From assembly GCA_947495135.1 (NCBI GenBank), contig CANLXN010000001.1, positions 682,001 to 746,000 on the forward strand: a DNA stretch of 64,000 nucleotides, given 5' to 3'. Positions 1 to 8,592 of the stretch are shown one piece after another. Source of the stretch: an uncultured Flavobacteriaceae bacterium (lineage in GTDB: Bacteria > Bacteroidota > Bacteroidia > Flavobacteriales > Flavobacteriaceae). Both the position numbers and the translations under genes were made by a program. The first letter of the stretch is position 1; each line of letters begins with the position of its first letter. The notes under the pieces were generated by a model. The model ran no database searches and was not told the origin of the DNA. It saw only the letters and a program-made list of their open reading frames with translations.

Positions 1-261
1 ATTTGAAAGGTCTGCAATAGATGCAGGTAGGGTACCTTGTAGGTTATTAAAAAGCATTCTAATTTCAGTAACGTGACCTTGCTCTACGGTAACACCTGGC
101 CAAGTAGATACTTCTTGGTTTAAGTCCCATTTCTGGTTCCAGTTATTTCCTTGAGTAGCGTTGTACAAATCCTGAAGCGCTAGCGTTTCTTTTTCAGGAA
201 CTTGTGCAAATAAAGTCGCGTTGACTAGGAGGGCAAAAAAGAATAAAAATTTACTTTTCAT
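1..261 (-). CDS. Secreted leucine-rich-repeat protein (3' end outside window)
   Basis: Only the first 87 codons are in the window; the gene runs off the left edge. The ATG at 261 opens a signal peptide (MKSKFLFFFALLVNATLFAQ). It is followed by the 'E-x-x-A-L-x-x-L-Y-x-A-T-x-G-x-x-W' block and the 'V-T-E-I-R-M-L-F-N-N-L-x-G-T-L-P' start of a leucine-rich repeat. This N-terminal cap plus LRR is common in flavobacterial cell-surface proteins, which often end in a type IX secretion tail; the tail cannot be checked here. The next gene (358-1005) is on the same strand upstream of it. Function unknown; probably adhesion or ligand binding. Confidence 0.75.
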   Translation of the reverse strand, partial: MKSKFLFFFALLVNATLFAQVPEKETLALQDLYNATQGNNWNQKWDLNQEVSTWPGVTVEQGHVTEIRMLFNNLQGTLPASIADLSN

Positions 262-357
262 GTTGTTGAGGTTATGTAATTTCTTACAAATCTGAGGTAA
301 AATAACAACATTAAAGATAAACAGCCAAAAATAATCGACGAAATGCACTCTATTTTG

Positions 358-1005
358 TCAGAATTTTCGGATTATCTGATCGATGAAAGGTACATAAAAC
401 TCATGAATACCTTTAAAAACATGGACTTTCAGCCTTTCTCCAAAAAGTTTTGAGCCCTTTAAATGTTCTTCCGTTTTTCTGGCTTCCGTAATGTACTCAT
501 CTTCATCGCCATATAGATAGGTAACGTTGGTGCTTTTGGATAGATATTTAAAGTCGGTTGCAACCAACTCAACTGGAATTCCGCCAGAATGGAGTATCAA
601 TTCATCACAGTGCATTTTTCTACTTGCCATCCATCGTGTAGCAATAGAAACTCCTTGAGAGTAACCTAAGATTATCAATCGTACATCGTGAGAGGGCTTT
701 TCAGCATTCCAGACCGCATCTACATAATTAAGTACATTCTTTGTTTCTTCAAGGGTATTCTCCCGGGTAAGCCATGAAGCCCCCACATGTTTGAAAGCGG
801 TGCCCTGATAATATTTAGATGGAGCCTGAGGCGCAACTATAAAGTTTTCAAGTGGGTCGAGTTTGGCAAAATGACGTATGAAATACCTGCTTAAATAGCC
901 CATTCCATGAAATACCAACCAAACATTTTTAGTGGTATCGGTACATTCATTTAAAGTAGAATATGAATTGCGATGTGTGTAGCTAATCTGTTTTTCTGAA
1001 GACAT
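358..1005 (-). CDS. Alpha/beta-hydrolase (phospholipase/carboxylesterase-like)
   Basis: A 215-residue cytoplasmic serine hydrolase. The nucleophile elbow is G-Y-S-Q-G (about residues 114-118), an aspartate follows in Y-G-D-E-D-E (about 166-171), and the catalytic histidine is in K-G-I-H-E-F near the end. An early 'LVFHGMGYLSRYF' oxyanion-hole segment completes the fold. Length and motif order fit the YpfH/carboxylesterase-2 family, which cleaves short acyl or carboxyl esters. No signal peptide is seen. The substrate cannot be read from sequence. A TACATTTG box lies 24 nt upstream of the start. It is divergent from the menaquinone genes, so it is probably unrelated to them. Confidence 0.8.
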   Translation of the reverse strand: MSSEKQISYTHRNSYSTLNECTDTTKNVWLVFHGMGYLSRYFIRHFAKLDPLENFIVAPQAPSKYYQGTAFKHVGASWLTRENTLEETKNVLNYVDAVWNAEKPSHDVRLIILGYSQGVSIATRWMASRKMHCDELILHSGGIPVELVATDFKYLSKSTNVTYLYGDEDEYITEARKTEEHLKGSKLFGERLKVHVFKGIHEFYVPFIDQIIRKF

Positions 1006-1029
1006 TATACTTTTCGTTTCGTATTTTTA

Positions 1030-1037
1030 CAAATGTA
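1030..1037 (-). promoter_or_regulatory. -7 promoter box (TACATTTG) of the esterase gene
   Basis: On the minus strand it reads TACATTTG, an exact match to the Bacteroidota -7 consensus TAnnTTTG, 24 nt before the ATG at 1005. The -33 TTG element is not clear. Confidence 0.5.
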
Positions 1038-1129
1038 AAACCAATTTTACATTCAATTATTAAGAATGATGTTAGGTTTTGTTTTTCTGAAATTTTCAAA
1101 TCCCTAATCCGTAGGAACAAGTTATAGTT

Positions 1130-1549
1130 ATGACCGAGACCAAAGAAATGATTCTGAAAAAATGCAACGCTATTTGCAAGAACACCTTGATGGAAACCTT
1201 GTCTATAGAGTTTGTCGATTTTACCGAAGATTCGATCACTGCCAGAATGCCCGTTAATTCTAAGGTTCATCAACCAGATGGAGTGCTTCATGGAGGGGCT
1301 TCAGTAGCGCTAGCTGAAAGTGTGGGTAGTGCTGGAGCTATGATTTTTATGAGTGATCGTAACGTAAGCATTCGAGGAATTGAAATAGCCGCTAACCATG
1401 TGAAAGGTATTCGTGAGGGATATGTCTATGCAAAAGCGACGATTCTTCATAAAGGAAGAACCACCCAATTATGGCAAATTCGCATTGTAAATGAAAAAGA
1501 TCAACTTATTTCTTTAGTAAAACTAACCACTCTTTCTTTGCCTTTGTAA
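1130..1549 (+). CDS. menI: 1,4-dihydroxy-2-naphthoyl-CoA thioesterase (hotdog fold)
   Basis: A 139-residue hotdog-fold thioesterase. The core 'L-H-G-G-A-S-V-A-L-A-E-S-V-G-S' (about residues 54-68), the later 'E-I-A-A-N-H-V' and 'Q-L-W-Q-I-R-I' segments closely follow E. coli YdiI, which hydrolyses 1,4-dihydroxy-2-naphthoyl-CoA in menaquinone synthesis; the glutamate in A-E-S is the catalytic residue of this subfamily. The gene is 2 nt upstream of menF and in the same run as menD, which strongly supports the menaquinone role over a phenylacetate (PaaI) role. No other men genes (menB, menC, menE, menA) are in the window. Confidence 0.85.
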   Translation: MTETKEMILKKCNAICKNTLMETLSIEFVDFTEDSITARMPVNSKVHQPDGVLHGGASVALAESVGSAGAMIFMSDRNVSIRGIEIAANHVKGIREGYVYAKATILHKGRTTQLWQIRIVNEKDQLISLVKLTTLSLPL

Positions 1550-1551
1550 AA

Positions 1552-2622
1552 ATGAATGAATTTCATCTCCTCCAAGACGCCATGGAAGCGTCTTTTTCAA
1601 AAAAGCAACCGTTTATAACCTATTCCATACCAGACACTAATGAAGTGACCCTTATCACTGGGCCCAATGCCACTAATATGGGTAATCACTGCTTCGATCA
1701 ATCCGGTTTTATTTTTGCGCCATTCGATGAAGAAAAAACTACCTATTGTATTTCGACCGCGGAGTCGGAGATCTATAAGGCGGCCATAGAGAAAAAGGAA
1801 GTAGCACTGCTTCCTGTGAATGTTCTAAGTTGTAATTCTGAAAAAACACGACATAAAAAACTGGTAACAGATGCCATAAATACGATTATTTCCGAAACTG
1901 CCGAAAAAATTGTGGTTTCTAGAGAAAAGGAGATAACACTAAGTACATTTAATTTAAGAACGTTGCTAGACCGAATCCTGAACGCTTATCCAGCGACCTT
2001 TCGTTACATCTGGTTTCATCCTAATACAGGCCTGTGGTGTGGCGCCACTCCGGAACTATTGCTAAAAACAAAAGGAGCAGAATTTAGTACAACTTCGCTC
2101 GCTGGAACTCAAAAATATGATCCCAATAAAAAGGCCGTTTGGACCGATAAGGAAAAAAATGAACAGAAGTTAGTTACTCATTCAATTTTTAAACAACTGG
2201 AGAATTTTACTCAAATTATGAAGCCTTCTCCAACGCATACCTATAAAGCTGGAAGTGTGGTTCATATTCGCACAGATATTCAAGGGATTTTGAAAAAAAC
2301 TAAAATTCATTATAATCAGCTAACCAAGGCTTTACACCCAACACCCGCCGTATGCGGTACTCCAAGAGCGCTTTCAAAAGAATTCATTTTACGAAATGAA
2401 GGGTATAATCGTACATTTTATACCGGTTTTCTAGGAGTTCTTGATACGCTTAAAAGTACCTCAGAATTCTATGTTAACTTACGGTGTATGAAAATTGTAG
2501 GGGACAAGGCCTATATCTATGTAGGAGGCGGAATTACGGTAGACTCTCAACCAGAGGCTGAATGGGAAGAAACACGAAATAAACTTCAAACTATGCTTCA
2601 GGTATTGGAGCCTTTTCTTTAA
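1552..2622 (+). CDS. menF: Isochorismate synthase
   Basis: A 356-residue chorismate-binding enzyme that converts chorismate to isochorismate, the entry step of menaquinone synthesis. Family signatures are present: 'W-F-H-P-N-T-G-L-W-C-G-A-T-P-E-L-L' (about 154-170), 'S-L-A-G-T-Q' , 'H-P-T-P-A-V-C-G-T-P' (about 262-271) and 'E-G-Y-N-R-T-F-Y-T-G-F-L-G' with the C-terminal 'Y-V-G-G-G-I' . It starts 2 nt after menI and ends 31 nt before menD. The N-terminal half is short compared with enterobacterial MenF, as is usual in Bacteroidota. Confidence 0.92.
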   Translation: MNEFHLLQDAMEASFSKKQPFITYSIPDTNEVTLITGPNATNMGNHCFDQSGFIFAPFDEEKTTYCISTAESEIYKAAIEKKEVALLPVNVLSCNSEKTRHKKLVTDAINTIISETAEKIVVSREKEITLSTFNLRTLLDRILNAYPATFRYIWFHPNTGLWCGATPELLLKTKGAEFSTTSLAGTQKYDPNKKAVWTDKEKNEQKLVTHSIFKQLENFTQIMKPSPTHTYKAGSVVHIRTDIQGILKKTKIHYNQLTKALHPTPAVCGTPRALSKEFILRNEGYNRTFYTGFLGVLDTLKSTSEFYVNLRCMKIVGDKAYIYVGGGITVDSQPEAEWEETRNKLQTMLQVLEPFL

Positions 2623-2640
2623 ATTTTGTTTCCTTGTTCG

Positions 2641-2648
2641 TACCTTTG
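2641..2648 (+). promoter_or_regulatory. Possible -7 box (TACCTTTG) directly before menD
   Basis: TACCTTTG matches TAnnTTTG and ends 5 nt before the menD ATG. If used, the transcript would start at or next to the start codon. A well-spaced -33 element is not evident (TTTG at 2625-2628 is too close), so this may be fortuitous. Confidence 0.35.
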
Positions 2649-2653
2649 TAATA

Positions 2654-4327
2654 ATGAAATTTTCAAAGAAAATCCTTTCGCAAACGGTAACTCAATTATG
2701 CCTCGCAAAGAAGATTGATCATATAGTTATTTCACCTGGATCGCGAAATGCCCCTTTAACCATAGGTTTTACAGAGAACTCGGCTTTTAAAAATTTCAGT
2801 ATCGTAGATGAACGGTGTGCAGCCTTTTTTGCACTTGGCATCGCTCAACAATTAAATCACCCTGTCGCACTTGTATGTACTTCTGGCTCGGCATTACTAA
2901 ATTATTATCCCGCTATTGCAGAAGCCTATTACAGCAATATACCGCTTGTGATTATTTCAGCAGATAGACCTGAGCATCTAGTTGAAATTGGAGACGGTCA
3001 AACGATTAAACAGGAAGGCGTATTCTCCAATCATATTTTGTATAATGCCAACTGCAAAGAAGGAGAGAAGTATCAAGATTCTAATGAGAACCTTATCAAT
3101 ACGGCTTTTAATATTTCAATTACGAAAAAAGGCCCAGTTCACATCAATGTACCTTTTTCTGAACCGTTATATGAAACAGTGGCATCTCAAATGGTGCAAC
3201 CCGTCCATATAAATCTCGACCAAACACATTCTAATTTTGACCCCTTAAGTCACGTCTATATGGACTTTGTCGAGCAATGGAACGTAGCCAGCAGAAAAAT
3301 GATTCTTGTAGGGGTATTGGCTCCAAATAGCTTAGAGCAGAAATATTTAGACTCTTTAGTACAGGATGAGAGCGTTATCATATTGACCGAGACTACTTCT
3401 AATTTGCACCATGAGCATATTTTCCCAGCCATAGATCAACTAATCGCTCCTTTAGACGAAGACGGCTTTAAGAATCTTAAGCCAGATCTTTTATTGACTT
3501 TTGGAGGACTCATTGTTTCCAAGAAAATAAAGGCTTTTTTGAGGAAGTATGCCCCCAAAGATCACTACCATATAGATCCATACAAAGGGTATGATACTTT
3601 TTTTAAATTAAAATATCATTTCGATACAGATGTAAATTCATTTATGACACAATTTATATCTAATATTAAGCAAGTTAAGTCAACTTATCGAAACTTTTGG
3701 TTGAATACAAAAACACATCGTCTTATGGGTCATAAAAGATATCTAGAGCATATTCCTTTTTCAGATTTTTCGGTTTTTAATACGCTATTCAAAGAGGCCC
3801 CAAAAAACATTCAGTTACAGCTTGCAAACAGCGCTACAATTAGATATGCACAACTGTTCGGTCTACACGCCAGTTTCGATGTCTTTTGTAATCGAGGAAC
3901 TAGCGGAATCGATGGCAGTACAAGCACTGCTATTGGAGCAGCCCATGCTTCCTCTAAGCAGACTGTATTTATAACGGGCGATCTAAGTTTTTTCTATGAT
4001 AGCAATGCTCTCTGGAATAATTATATCAGAAAAGACTTTAGAATTATCATAGTTAATAATAGTGGGGGTGGAATATTCAGAATTTTACCTGGAAACAAAG
4101 ACAGCGATAATTTCTCGAAATTTTTTGAAACAAACCATCAATTAACTGCTGAGAAAGTAGCTCAATTATACGGTTTTGAATACCGAGACGCTCATTCAAC
4201 CGAGTCACTAGAATCTGCGCTCGGCGATTTTTACGACGAATCCAGCGTTCCAAGAATATTAGAAGTTTTTACTCCTTCGAACATAAATGACCGGATATTA
4301 TTAGAATATTTCGATTTTATTCGCTGA
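2654..4327 (+). CDS. menD: 2-succinyl-5-enolpyruvyl-6-hydroxy-3-cyclohexene-1-carboxylate synthase
   Basis: A 557-residue thiamine-diphosphate enzyme that joins isochorismate and 2-oxoglutarate to give SEPHCHC, the second menaquinone step. The N-terminal Pyr domain carries 'V-I-S-P-G-S-R-N-A-P-L' (about 25-35) and 'D-E-R-C-A-A-F-F-A-L-G' with the catalytic glutamate. The C-terminal PP domain carries 'N-R-G-T-S-G-I-D-G-S-T-S-T-A-I-G' and the Mg/ThDP motif 'G-D-L-S-F-F-Y-D ... N-N-S-G-G-G-I-F' . Length is typical for the family (about 550). It follows menF with 31 nt between. Confidence 0.97.
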   Translation: MKFSKKILSQTVTQLCLAKKIDHIVISPGSRNAPLTIGFTENSAFKNFSIVDERCAAFFALGIAQQLNHPVALVCTSGSALLNYYPAIAEAYYSNIPLVIISADRPEHLVEIGDGQTIKQEGVFSNHILYNANCKEGEKYQDSNENLINTAFNISITKKGPVHINVPFSEPLYETVASQMVQPVHINLDQTHSNFDPLSHVYMDFVEQWNVASRKMILVGVLAPNSLEQKYLDSLVQDESVIILTETTSNLHHEHIFPAIDQLIAPLDEDGFKNLKPDLLLTFGGLIVSKKIKAFLRKYAPKDHYHIDPYKGYDTFFKLKYHFDTDVNSFMTQFISNIKQVKSTYRNFWLNTKTHRLMGHKRYLEHIPFSDFSVFNTLFKEAPKNIQLQLANSATIRYAQLFGLHASFDVFCNRGTSGIDGSTSTAIGAAHASSKQTVFITGDLSFFYDSNALWNNYIRKDFRIIIVNNSGGGIFRILPGNKDSDNFSKFFETNHQLTAEKVAQLYGFEYRDAHSTESLESALGDFYDESSVPRILEVFTPSNINDRILLEYFDFIR

Positions 4328-4362
4328 TGGGGTTATTTAGATCAACATCTTGTAGACCACCT

Positions 4363-4797
4363 TTACTTAGTGCTGTTAAGCTTTTTTTTAGCGCCAAGTA
4401 ATTCGTTTGCAATTTTGACAGCTTCCTCCATTGTATTCACAACAAAGAATGGTTTTTTACAGAATTTCTCCTCTAAATCCTCCATTGGGTTGCTCATTTC
4501 TTCAGCTCTAAGAACAATGAGGCCTTTTAGCGTAGGAACTTTATTCAAATACTTATAATCGTTTGGGTTAACCGCATAAGAGTGTTTTCTATGCGAAATA
4601 TAAATCCAAGGTCTCATTCTTAAAATGCTAAGACCTTTCAGTAACATAGAAAATGCAGTGCTGTATGAAACGGTAAATCCTTCACTAAATTCTACTACTA
4701 CAATGTTGCCATAGAACGTGATGATTCCAGCATTTTGCTCTATTCGTTGCTCCAGTTCAAGCTGACCAGGTAGATGAGATATAAAATTTTTCTTCAT
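4363..4797 (-). CDS. Conserved small protein, possibly STAS/SpoIIAA-like
   Basis: A 144-residue soluble protein without signal peptide or membrane segment. An early beta-strand stretch ('I-I-T-F-Y-G-N-I-V-V-V-E-F') followed by a helix and 'P-W-I-Y-I-S-H-R' is reminiscent of a STAS/SpoIIAA-like alpha/beta fold, but the match is weak and no catalytic residues are recognisable. It is convergent with menD and divergent from the S1-domain gene, sharing 72 bp of upstream DNA with the latter. Function unknown. Confidence 0.65.
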   Translation of the reverse strand: MKKNFISHLPGQLELEQRIEQNAGIITFYGNIVVVEFSEGFTVSYSTAFSMLLKGLSILRMRPWIYISHRKHSYAVNPNDYKYLNKVPTLKGLIVLRAEEMSNPMEDLEEKFCKKPFFVVNTMEEAVKIANELLGAKKKLNSTK

Positions 4798-4854
4798 GCA
4801 ATTGGGACATACATTAAATCATGCGCTCATATTTCGAAAAGCAATGGTTTATCG

Positions 4855-4862
4855 TACATTTG
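4855..4862 (+). promoter_or_regulatory. -7 promoter box (TACATTTG) of the S1-domain gene
   Basis: TACATTTG ends 7 nt before the ATG chosen for the S1-domain gene (4870). Since transcription normally starts a few bases after this box, the box favours the 4870 start and argues against the in-frame ATG at 4774, which lies upstream of it. The mRNA leader would be nearly absent. Confidence 0.5.
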
Positions 4863-4869
4863 CAAAAGT

Positions 4870-5706
4870 ATGCTAGAATTCGGAAAATACCAAGAACTCA
4901 CGATACTTCGTGACACGGAACCAGGTCTCTTTTTAGGCGATGATGAAGAGAATGAAGTTTTGTTACCTAATAGATATAAACCAGATAATTTTGAAATAGG
5001 CGAAACTATAAACGTATTTCTTTATTTAGATAATGAAGAACGCCCGGTGGCAACCACCGACGCTCCGTTTCTTACTCTAAATGAATTTGGATATCTCCAC
5101 TGCAGCGCCGTCAATAAATTTGGAGCATTTATGGATTGGGGATTGGTTAAACAGTTGTTTGTACCTTTTAAGGAGCAAGCTAGGCCAATGAAAGAAGGGA
5201 ATTGGTACATTGTGTACCTTTATTTAGATGATAAAACTGGACGTTTAGTTGGATCGAGTAAAACCAATAAATACCTGAATAACGATCACCTTACCATTTC
5301 CAAGTACGATGAAGTCGATATAATGATCACACACTTAACCGATAAAGGAGCTAATGCCATTATTAATGGTAAACATAAAGGCCTCATTTATATAGACGAT
5401 ATTTTTGAAGATATTAGAACAGGAGATAGGTTAAAGGCCTATGTCAATAAAATTCGAGAGGACAATAAAGTGGATCTTGTATTGCAGAAACAAGGCTACA
5501 GAAGCATTGAGCCTAATGCAAATTATCTGTTAGAGGAGTTAAAGGCAGCAGGAGGATTCTTACCTATTCACGACAAAACAGCTCCTGAGACCATTAAAAA
5601 TGAACTCGGACTAAGTAAAAAGAGCTTTAAAAAAGCAATTGGAAGTTTGTACAAAGACAAGCAAATTATTATCAAAGAAGACGGTATCGAATTAATTAAG
5701 AATTAA
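4870..5706 (+). CDS. S1-domain RNA-binding protein, CvfB family
   Basis: A 278-residue protein with tandem S1-like OB folds and a C-terminal winged-helix domain, as in CvfB (conserved virulence factor B), an RNA-binding regulator in Gram-positives. Seen directly: first S1-like repeat 'E-P-G-L-F-L-G-D ... V-L-L-P' , second 'K-F-G-A-F-M-D-W-G-L-V-K-Q-L-F-V-P-F' , third 'H-K-G-L-I-Y-I-D-D-I-F' , and a lysine-rich C-terminus. I chose the ATG at 4870 over 4774 because the family begins at 'M-L-E-F-G-K' and a promoter box sits between the two. RNA targets are unknown. Confidence 0.85.
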   Translation: MLEFGKYQELTILRDTEPGLFLGDDEENEVLLPNRYKPDNFEIGETINVFLYLDNEERPVATTDAPFLTLNEFGYLHCSAVNKFGAFMDWGLVKQLFVPFKEQARPMKEGNWYIVYLYLDDKTGRLVGSSKTNKYLNNDHLTISKYDEVDIMITHLTDKGANAIINGKHKGLIYIDDIFEDIRTGDRLKAYVNKIREDNKVDLVLQKQGYRSIEPNANYLLEELKAAGGFLPIHDKTAPETIKNELGLSKKSFKKAIGSLYKDKQIIIKEDGIELIKN

Positions 5707-5769
5707 CCGTATTAGAAATTCTCATTTCTGTACATAGCCTCAACAAATCAAACGGTATATGCTGTTACT

Positions 5770-5791
5770 AAAAAGTTCATAAACTTTTTTT
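5770..5791 (+). terminator. Intrinsic terminator after the S1-domain gene
   Basis: AAAAAGTT, 4-nt loop, AACTTTTT: an 8-bp stem running into eight T residues, about 65 nt after the stop. The stem is A/T-rich but symmetric. Confidence 0.65.
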
Positions 5792-5819
5792 TAATGCAAT
5801 ACTTTACCATATTTATTTC

Positions 5820-5827
5820 TAAATTTG
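5820..5827 (+). promoter_or_regulatory. -7 promoter box (TAAATTTG) of the MCE/Fe-S gene run
   Basis: TAAATTTG lies 21 nt before the TTG start of the MlaD-like gene and just after a terminator, so it probably starts the long + strand run 5849-10326. Confidence 0.55.
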
Positions 5828-5848
5828 TGAGTATAAAAAAACGAACAT

Positions 5849-6799
5849 TTGGCACTTACTAAAGAAGTTAAAACCGGTATTTTAGTTATAGCAGGAATCC
5901 TTCTATTTATTTTTGGGTATAACTTCTTGAAAAATTCGAGTCTTTTCGATAACATTAGAACTTTTTACGTAAAATATGATAATGTGGCAGGTCTTGCGCC
6001 TAGTGCCCCTGTTACCATTAATGGTCTGCAGGTAGGTAAAGTGGAGTCGATAGACTTTGCGAATGCTCAAGGAGGCTTACTAGTTACCTTCTCAGTAAAA
6101 AAAGATTTTTCTTTTTCAAAAAAGAGTATGGTGGAAATTTACAGTAGTGGTTTTATTGGAGGGAATAACCTGGGTATTATCCCCATAAATGACCCTGCCA
6201 ACACCGCTAAATCTGGAGATACCTTGTCGGGCGAAATACATGCTGGATTGTTGGACGGTATTATGGATAAATTTGATCCCCTAGAAACTAGCCTCATGAG
6301 TACACTTTCAAAGCTAGATACCATGCTAGGTGGTGTGAACGAAGTATTGAATGAAGATACTCGGGATAATTTAAGATCTAGTATCGCCAATCTTAATGCG
6401 ACCATGACCTCTTTTAATAGCGCCTCTCGTGACATGAAAAACTTGTTAGGTGACAATAAAGACAAGCTATCAAATACGTTTGAAAACTTAGATGTTACTT
6501 CAAAGAACTTTGCTAAATTATCCGATTCGCTTTCTCAAATTGAAGTGGGTGAAATGATGCGCAACATGGAAGGAGCAATCGCCAAACTAAACAACATTGC
6601 AGACGGTATAGAGAATGGAGAGGGTAGTGTTGGTAAATTATTGAAAGATGAAGAGTTGTACAATAACTTAACTGGAGCTTCTGGTCAGTTAGAACAATTA
6701 CTACAAGATATGAAGTTGAATCCAAAACGTTATGTTCATTTTTCCTTATTCGGAAAAAGAGCAAAACAGTACGACCCTCCTAAAGATACTATTCAATAA
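5849..6799 (+). CDS. MlaD/MCE-domain lipid-transport protein
   Basis: A 316-residue protein with one N-terminal membrane anchor ('ILVIAGILLFIFGYNFL', about residues 11-27) and an MCE domain (about 36-115, with 'V-K-Y-D-N-V-A-G-L-x-x-x-A-P-V-T-I-N-G-L-Q-V-G-K-V'). A helical C-terminal half (about 140-290) follows, rich in N and L, likely coiled coil. MCE proteins carry lipids between the membranes as the periplasmic part of an ABC transporter; no permease or ATPase gene lies nearby. The start is TTG: an in-frame stop at 5834 excludes upstream starts and the first ATG would lose the anchor. Its stop overlaps the next start (TAATG). Confidence 0.85.
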   Translation: MALTKEVKTGILVIAGILLFIFGYNFLKNSSLFDNIRTFYVKYDNVAGLAPSAPVTINGLQVGKVESIDFANAQGGLLVTFSVKKDFSFSKKSMVEIYSSGFIGGNNLGIIPINDPANTAKSGDTLSGEIHAGLLDGIMDKFDPLETSLMSTLSKLDTMLGGVNEVLNEDTRDNLRSSIANLNATMTSFNSASRDMKNLLGDNKDKLSNTFENLDVTSKNFAKLSDSLSQIEVGEMMRNMEGAIAKLNNIADGIENGEGSVGKLLKDEELYNNLTGASGQLEQLLQDMKLNPKRYVHFSLFGKRAKQYDPPKDTIQ

Positions 6800-8127
6800 T
6801 GCAGTACATTCCTAATATATTGTTCCTAATCGTCTTAGTGGCGGGAATTGGTTATTTTACGAAGAACATCCGTAAGATCATTCGAAATATTAAGCTGGGG
6901 CGCGAAGCCGATACTTCAGGAAATAAAAGTGAACGCTGGGGGAACGTCGTTAGAATCGCACTAGGGCAGTCGAAAATGGTCGTTAGGCCAATTGCAGGGC
7001 TCATGCACTTTGTAGTCTACGTAGGCTTCGTTATTATAAACATTGAAGTACTTGAGATCATTATTGACGGTCTTTTCGGAACCCATAGAATCTTTTCGTT
7101 TTTAGGCGGCTTTTATGATTTTCTAATTGCATCTTTTGAAATTTTGGCACTTCTGGTATTTATTGCTGTAATAATTTTTTGGCTTAGACGAAATGTTCAA
7201 CGAATTAAGCGCTTCTTAAGTCCTGAAATGGAGGGGTGGCCCAAAAACGATGGGAATCTAATTCTTTATTTTGAAATGGTCCTCATGACCTTGTTCATTG
7301 TCTTAAATGCAGCCGACCTTCAATTACAGAACATTGGAGCTGAACATTATTCGCGAGCAGGTTCGTTTCCTGTGAGTCAATACTTGTTGCCATTACTTGA
7401 TGGCCTTTCTGAATCTACACTTATAATTATTGAAAGAGCGGCTTGGTGGTTGCACATTATTGGGATACTAATATTTTTGAACTATCTCTATTATAGCAAG
7501 CACCTGCATATAATTTTGGCCTTCCCGAATGTCTACTTCGGAAAATTAACTACTCCAGGGAAATTTAAGAACTTAGAATCGGTTACCAAAGAAGTTAAAC
7601 TAATGATGGATCCAAATGTAGATCCTTTTGCTGCACCACCAGAAGGTGCGGACGCAGCTGAAGCCCCCGCGAAGTTTGGCGCCAGTGATGTAATGGATTT
7701 AACCACTACTCAATTACTCAATGCATATACCTGTACCGAATGTGGAAGATGTACCAGTGAATGTCCAGCAAACCAAACGGGTAAAAAGCTGTCTCCTCGA
7801 AAAATAATGATGGACACTCGTGACCGATTACAGGAAGTAGGAGCCAATATTGATGCCAACGGAAGCTTTCAAGATGATGGCAAACAATTATTGGGAGATT
7901 ATATTTCTACAGAAGAACTTTGGGCGTGTACAACTTGTAACGCTTGCGTAGAAGCCTGTCCCGTTAGTATTGATCCACTATCTATTATTATGGATATGCG
8001 TCAATACTTAGTGATGGAACAATCTGCCGCTCCAACCGAGCTAAATGTAACTATGACTAATATTGAAAATAATTCCGCTCCTTGGCCATTTAATCAAATG
8101 GATAGAGCAAATTGGATAAAAGAATAA
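6799..8127 (+). CDS. Membrane Fe-S oxidoreductase, HdrC/E-like (NarI-like plus two 4Fe-4S)
   Basis: A 442-residue protein. The N-terminal half has about five membrane helices with histidines (H70, H219, H235, H237) placed like the heme b ligands of NarI/HdrE-type subunits. The C-terminal half has two ferredoxin motifs: C312-x2-C315-x2-C318-x3-C322 and C377-x2-C380-x2-C383-x3-C387. This layout is that of a quinone-linked subunit of heterodisulfide-reductase-like enzymes. The matching CCG subunit is encoded at 9037-9828. It probably moves electrons between menaquinol and a soluble or thiol partner; direction and substrate are unknown. Translationally coupled to the MCE gene (1-nt overlap). Confidence 0.85.
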   Translation: MQYIPNILFLIVLVAGIGYFTKNIRKIIRNIKLGREADTSGNKSERWGNVVRIALGQSKMVVRPIAGLMHFVVYVGFVIINIEVLEIIIDGLFGTHRIFSFLGGFYDFLIASFEILALLVFIAVIIFWLRRNVQRIKRFLSPEMEGWPKNDGNLILYFEMVLMTLFIVLNAADLQLQNIGAEHYSRAGSFPVSQYLLPLLDGLSESTLIIIERAAWWLHIIGILIFLNYLYYSKHLHIILAFPNVYFGKLTTPGKFKNLESVTKEVKLMMDPNVDPFAAPPEGADAAEAPAKFGASDVMDLTTTQLLNAYTCTECGRCTSECPANQTGKKLSPRKIMMDTRDRLQEVGANIDANGSFQDDGKQLLGDYISTEELWACTTCNACVEACPVSIDPLSIIMDMRQYLVMEQSAAPTELNVTMTNIENNSAPWPFNQMDRANWIKE

Positions 8128-8155
8128 CTAATACTAAAGTGAAAACGAATAAAAC

Positions 8156-8590
8156 ATGAAGAAAGAAGACGTAGAGAAGATGTTGCATGAAAAAGTGGAA
8201 CAAGGAGAAACGGTGAGCCCAGTGCTGCCTGGTGGAATTAAAAATTACTTAATCGATATTGACGGAACTATCTGCGATGATATTCCAAATGAAGAACCAG
8301 AGCGCATGGCTACGGCCGAATTGTACCCTGATGCCCTTAAAACATTGAATAAGTGGTATGATGAAGGTCATATCATATGTTTTTTCACCTCACGAACGGA
8401 AGAGCACAGAGAAGTTACAGAACAATGGTTAAATAAACATGGTTTCAAATTCCATTCAATGTTAATGGGGAAACCCCGCGGTGGTAATTACCACTGGATC
8501 GATAATCACCTTGTAAAAGCAACTAGATATAAAGGTAAGTTTACGGATTTAGTGGAAAAGGAAGTTACCATTGAAGTTTTTAAAGATTAA
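8156..8590 (+). CDS. HAD-superfamily phosphatase-like protein
   Basis: A 144-residue soluble protein with the HAD nucleophile motif 'Y-L-I-D-I-D-G-T-I-C-D-D' (about residues 31-42), motif II 'C-F-F-T-S-R-T' (about 77-83) and a lysine/aspartate pair at 'G-K-P-R-G-G-N-Y-H-W-I-D-N' . The set fits a small HAD hydrolase. Relatives in flavobacteria are often labelled phosphoheptose isomerase, but the SIS fold of that enzyme is not visible. It lies between the two Fe-S genes in the same direction, 28 nt after the first. Confidence 0.75.
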   Translation: MKKEDVEKMLHEKVEQGETVSPVLPGGIKNYLIDIDGTICDDIPNEEPERMATAELYPDALKTLNKWYDEGHIICFFTSRTEEHREVTEQWLNKHGFKFHSMLMGKPRGGNYHWIDNHLVKATRYKGKFTDLVEKEVTIEVFKD

Positions 8591-8592
8591 AT

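Noticed and set aside
4774-5706. Longer start of the S1-domain gene at 4774.
   Set aside because: The extra residues are not family-like, the frame overlaps the divergent gene start, and a promoter box lies between 4774 and 4870.
8156-8590. Phosphoheptose isomerase (common database label).
   Set aside because: HAD motifs are visible and no SIS-domain features are seen.
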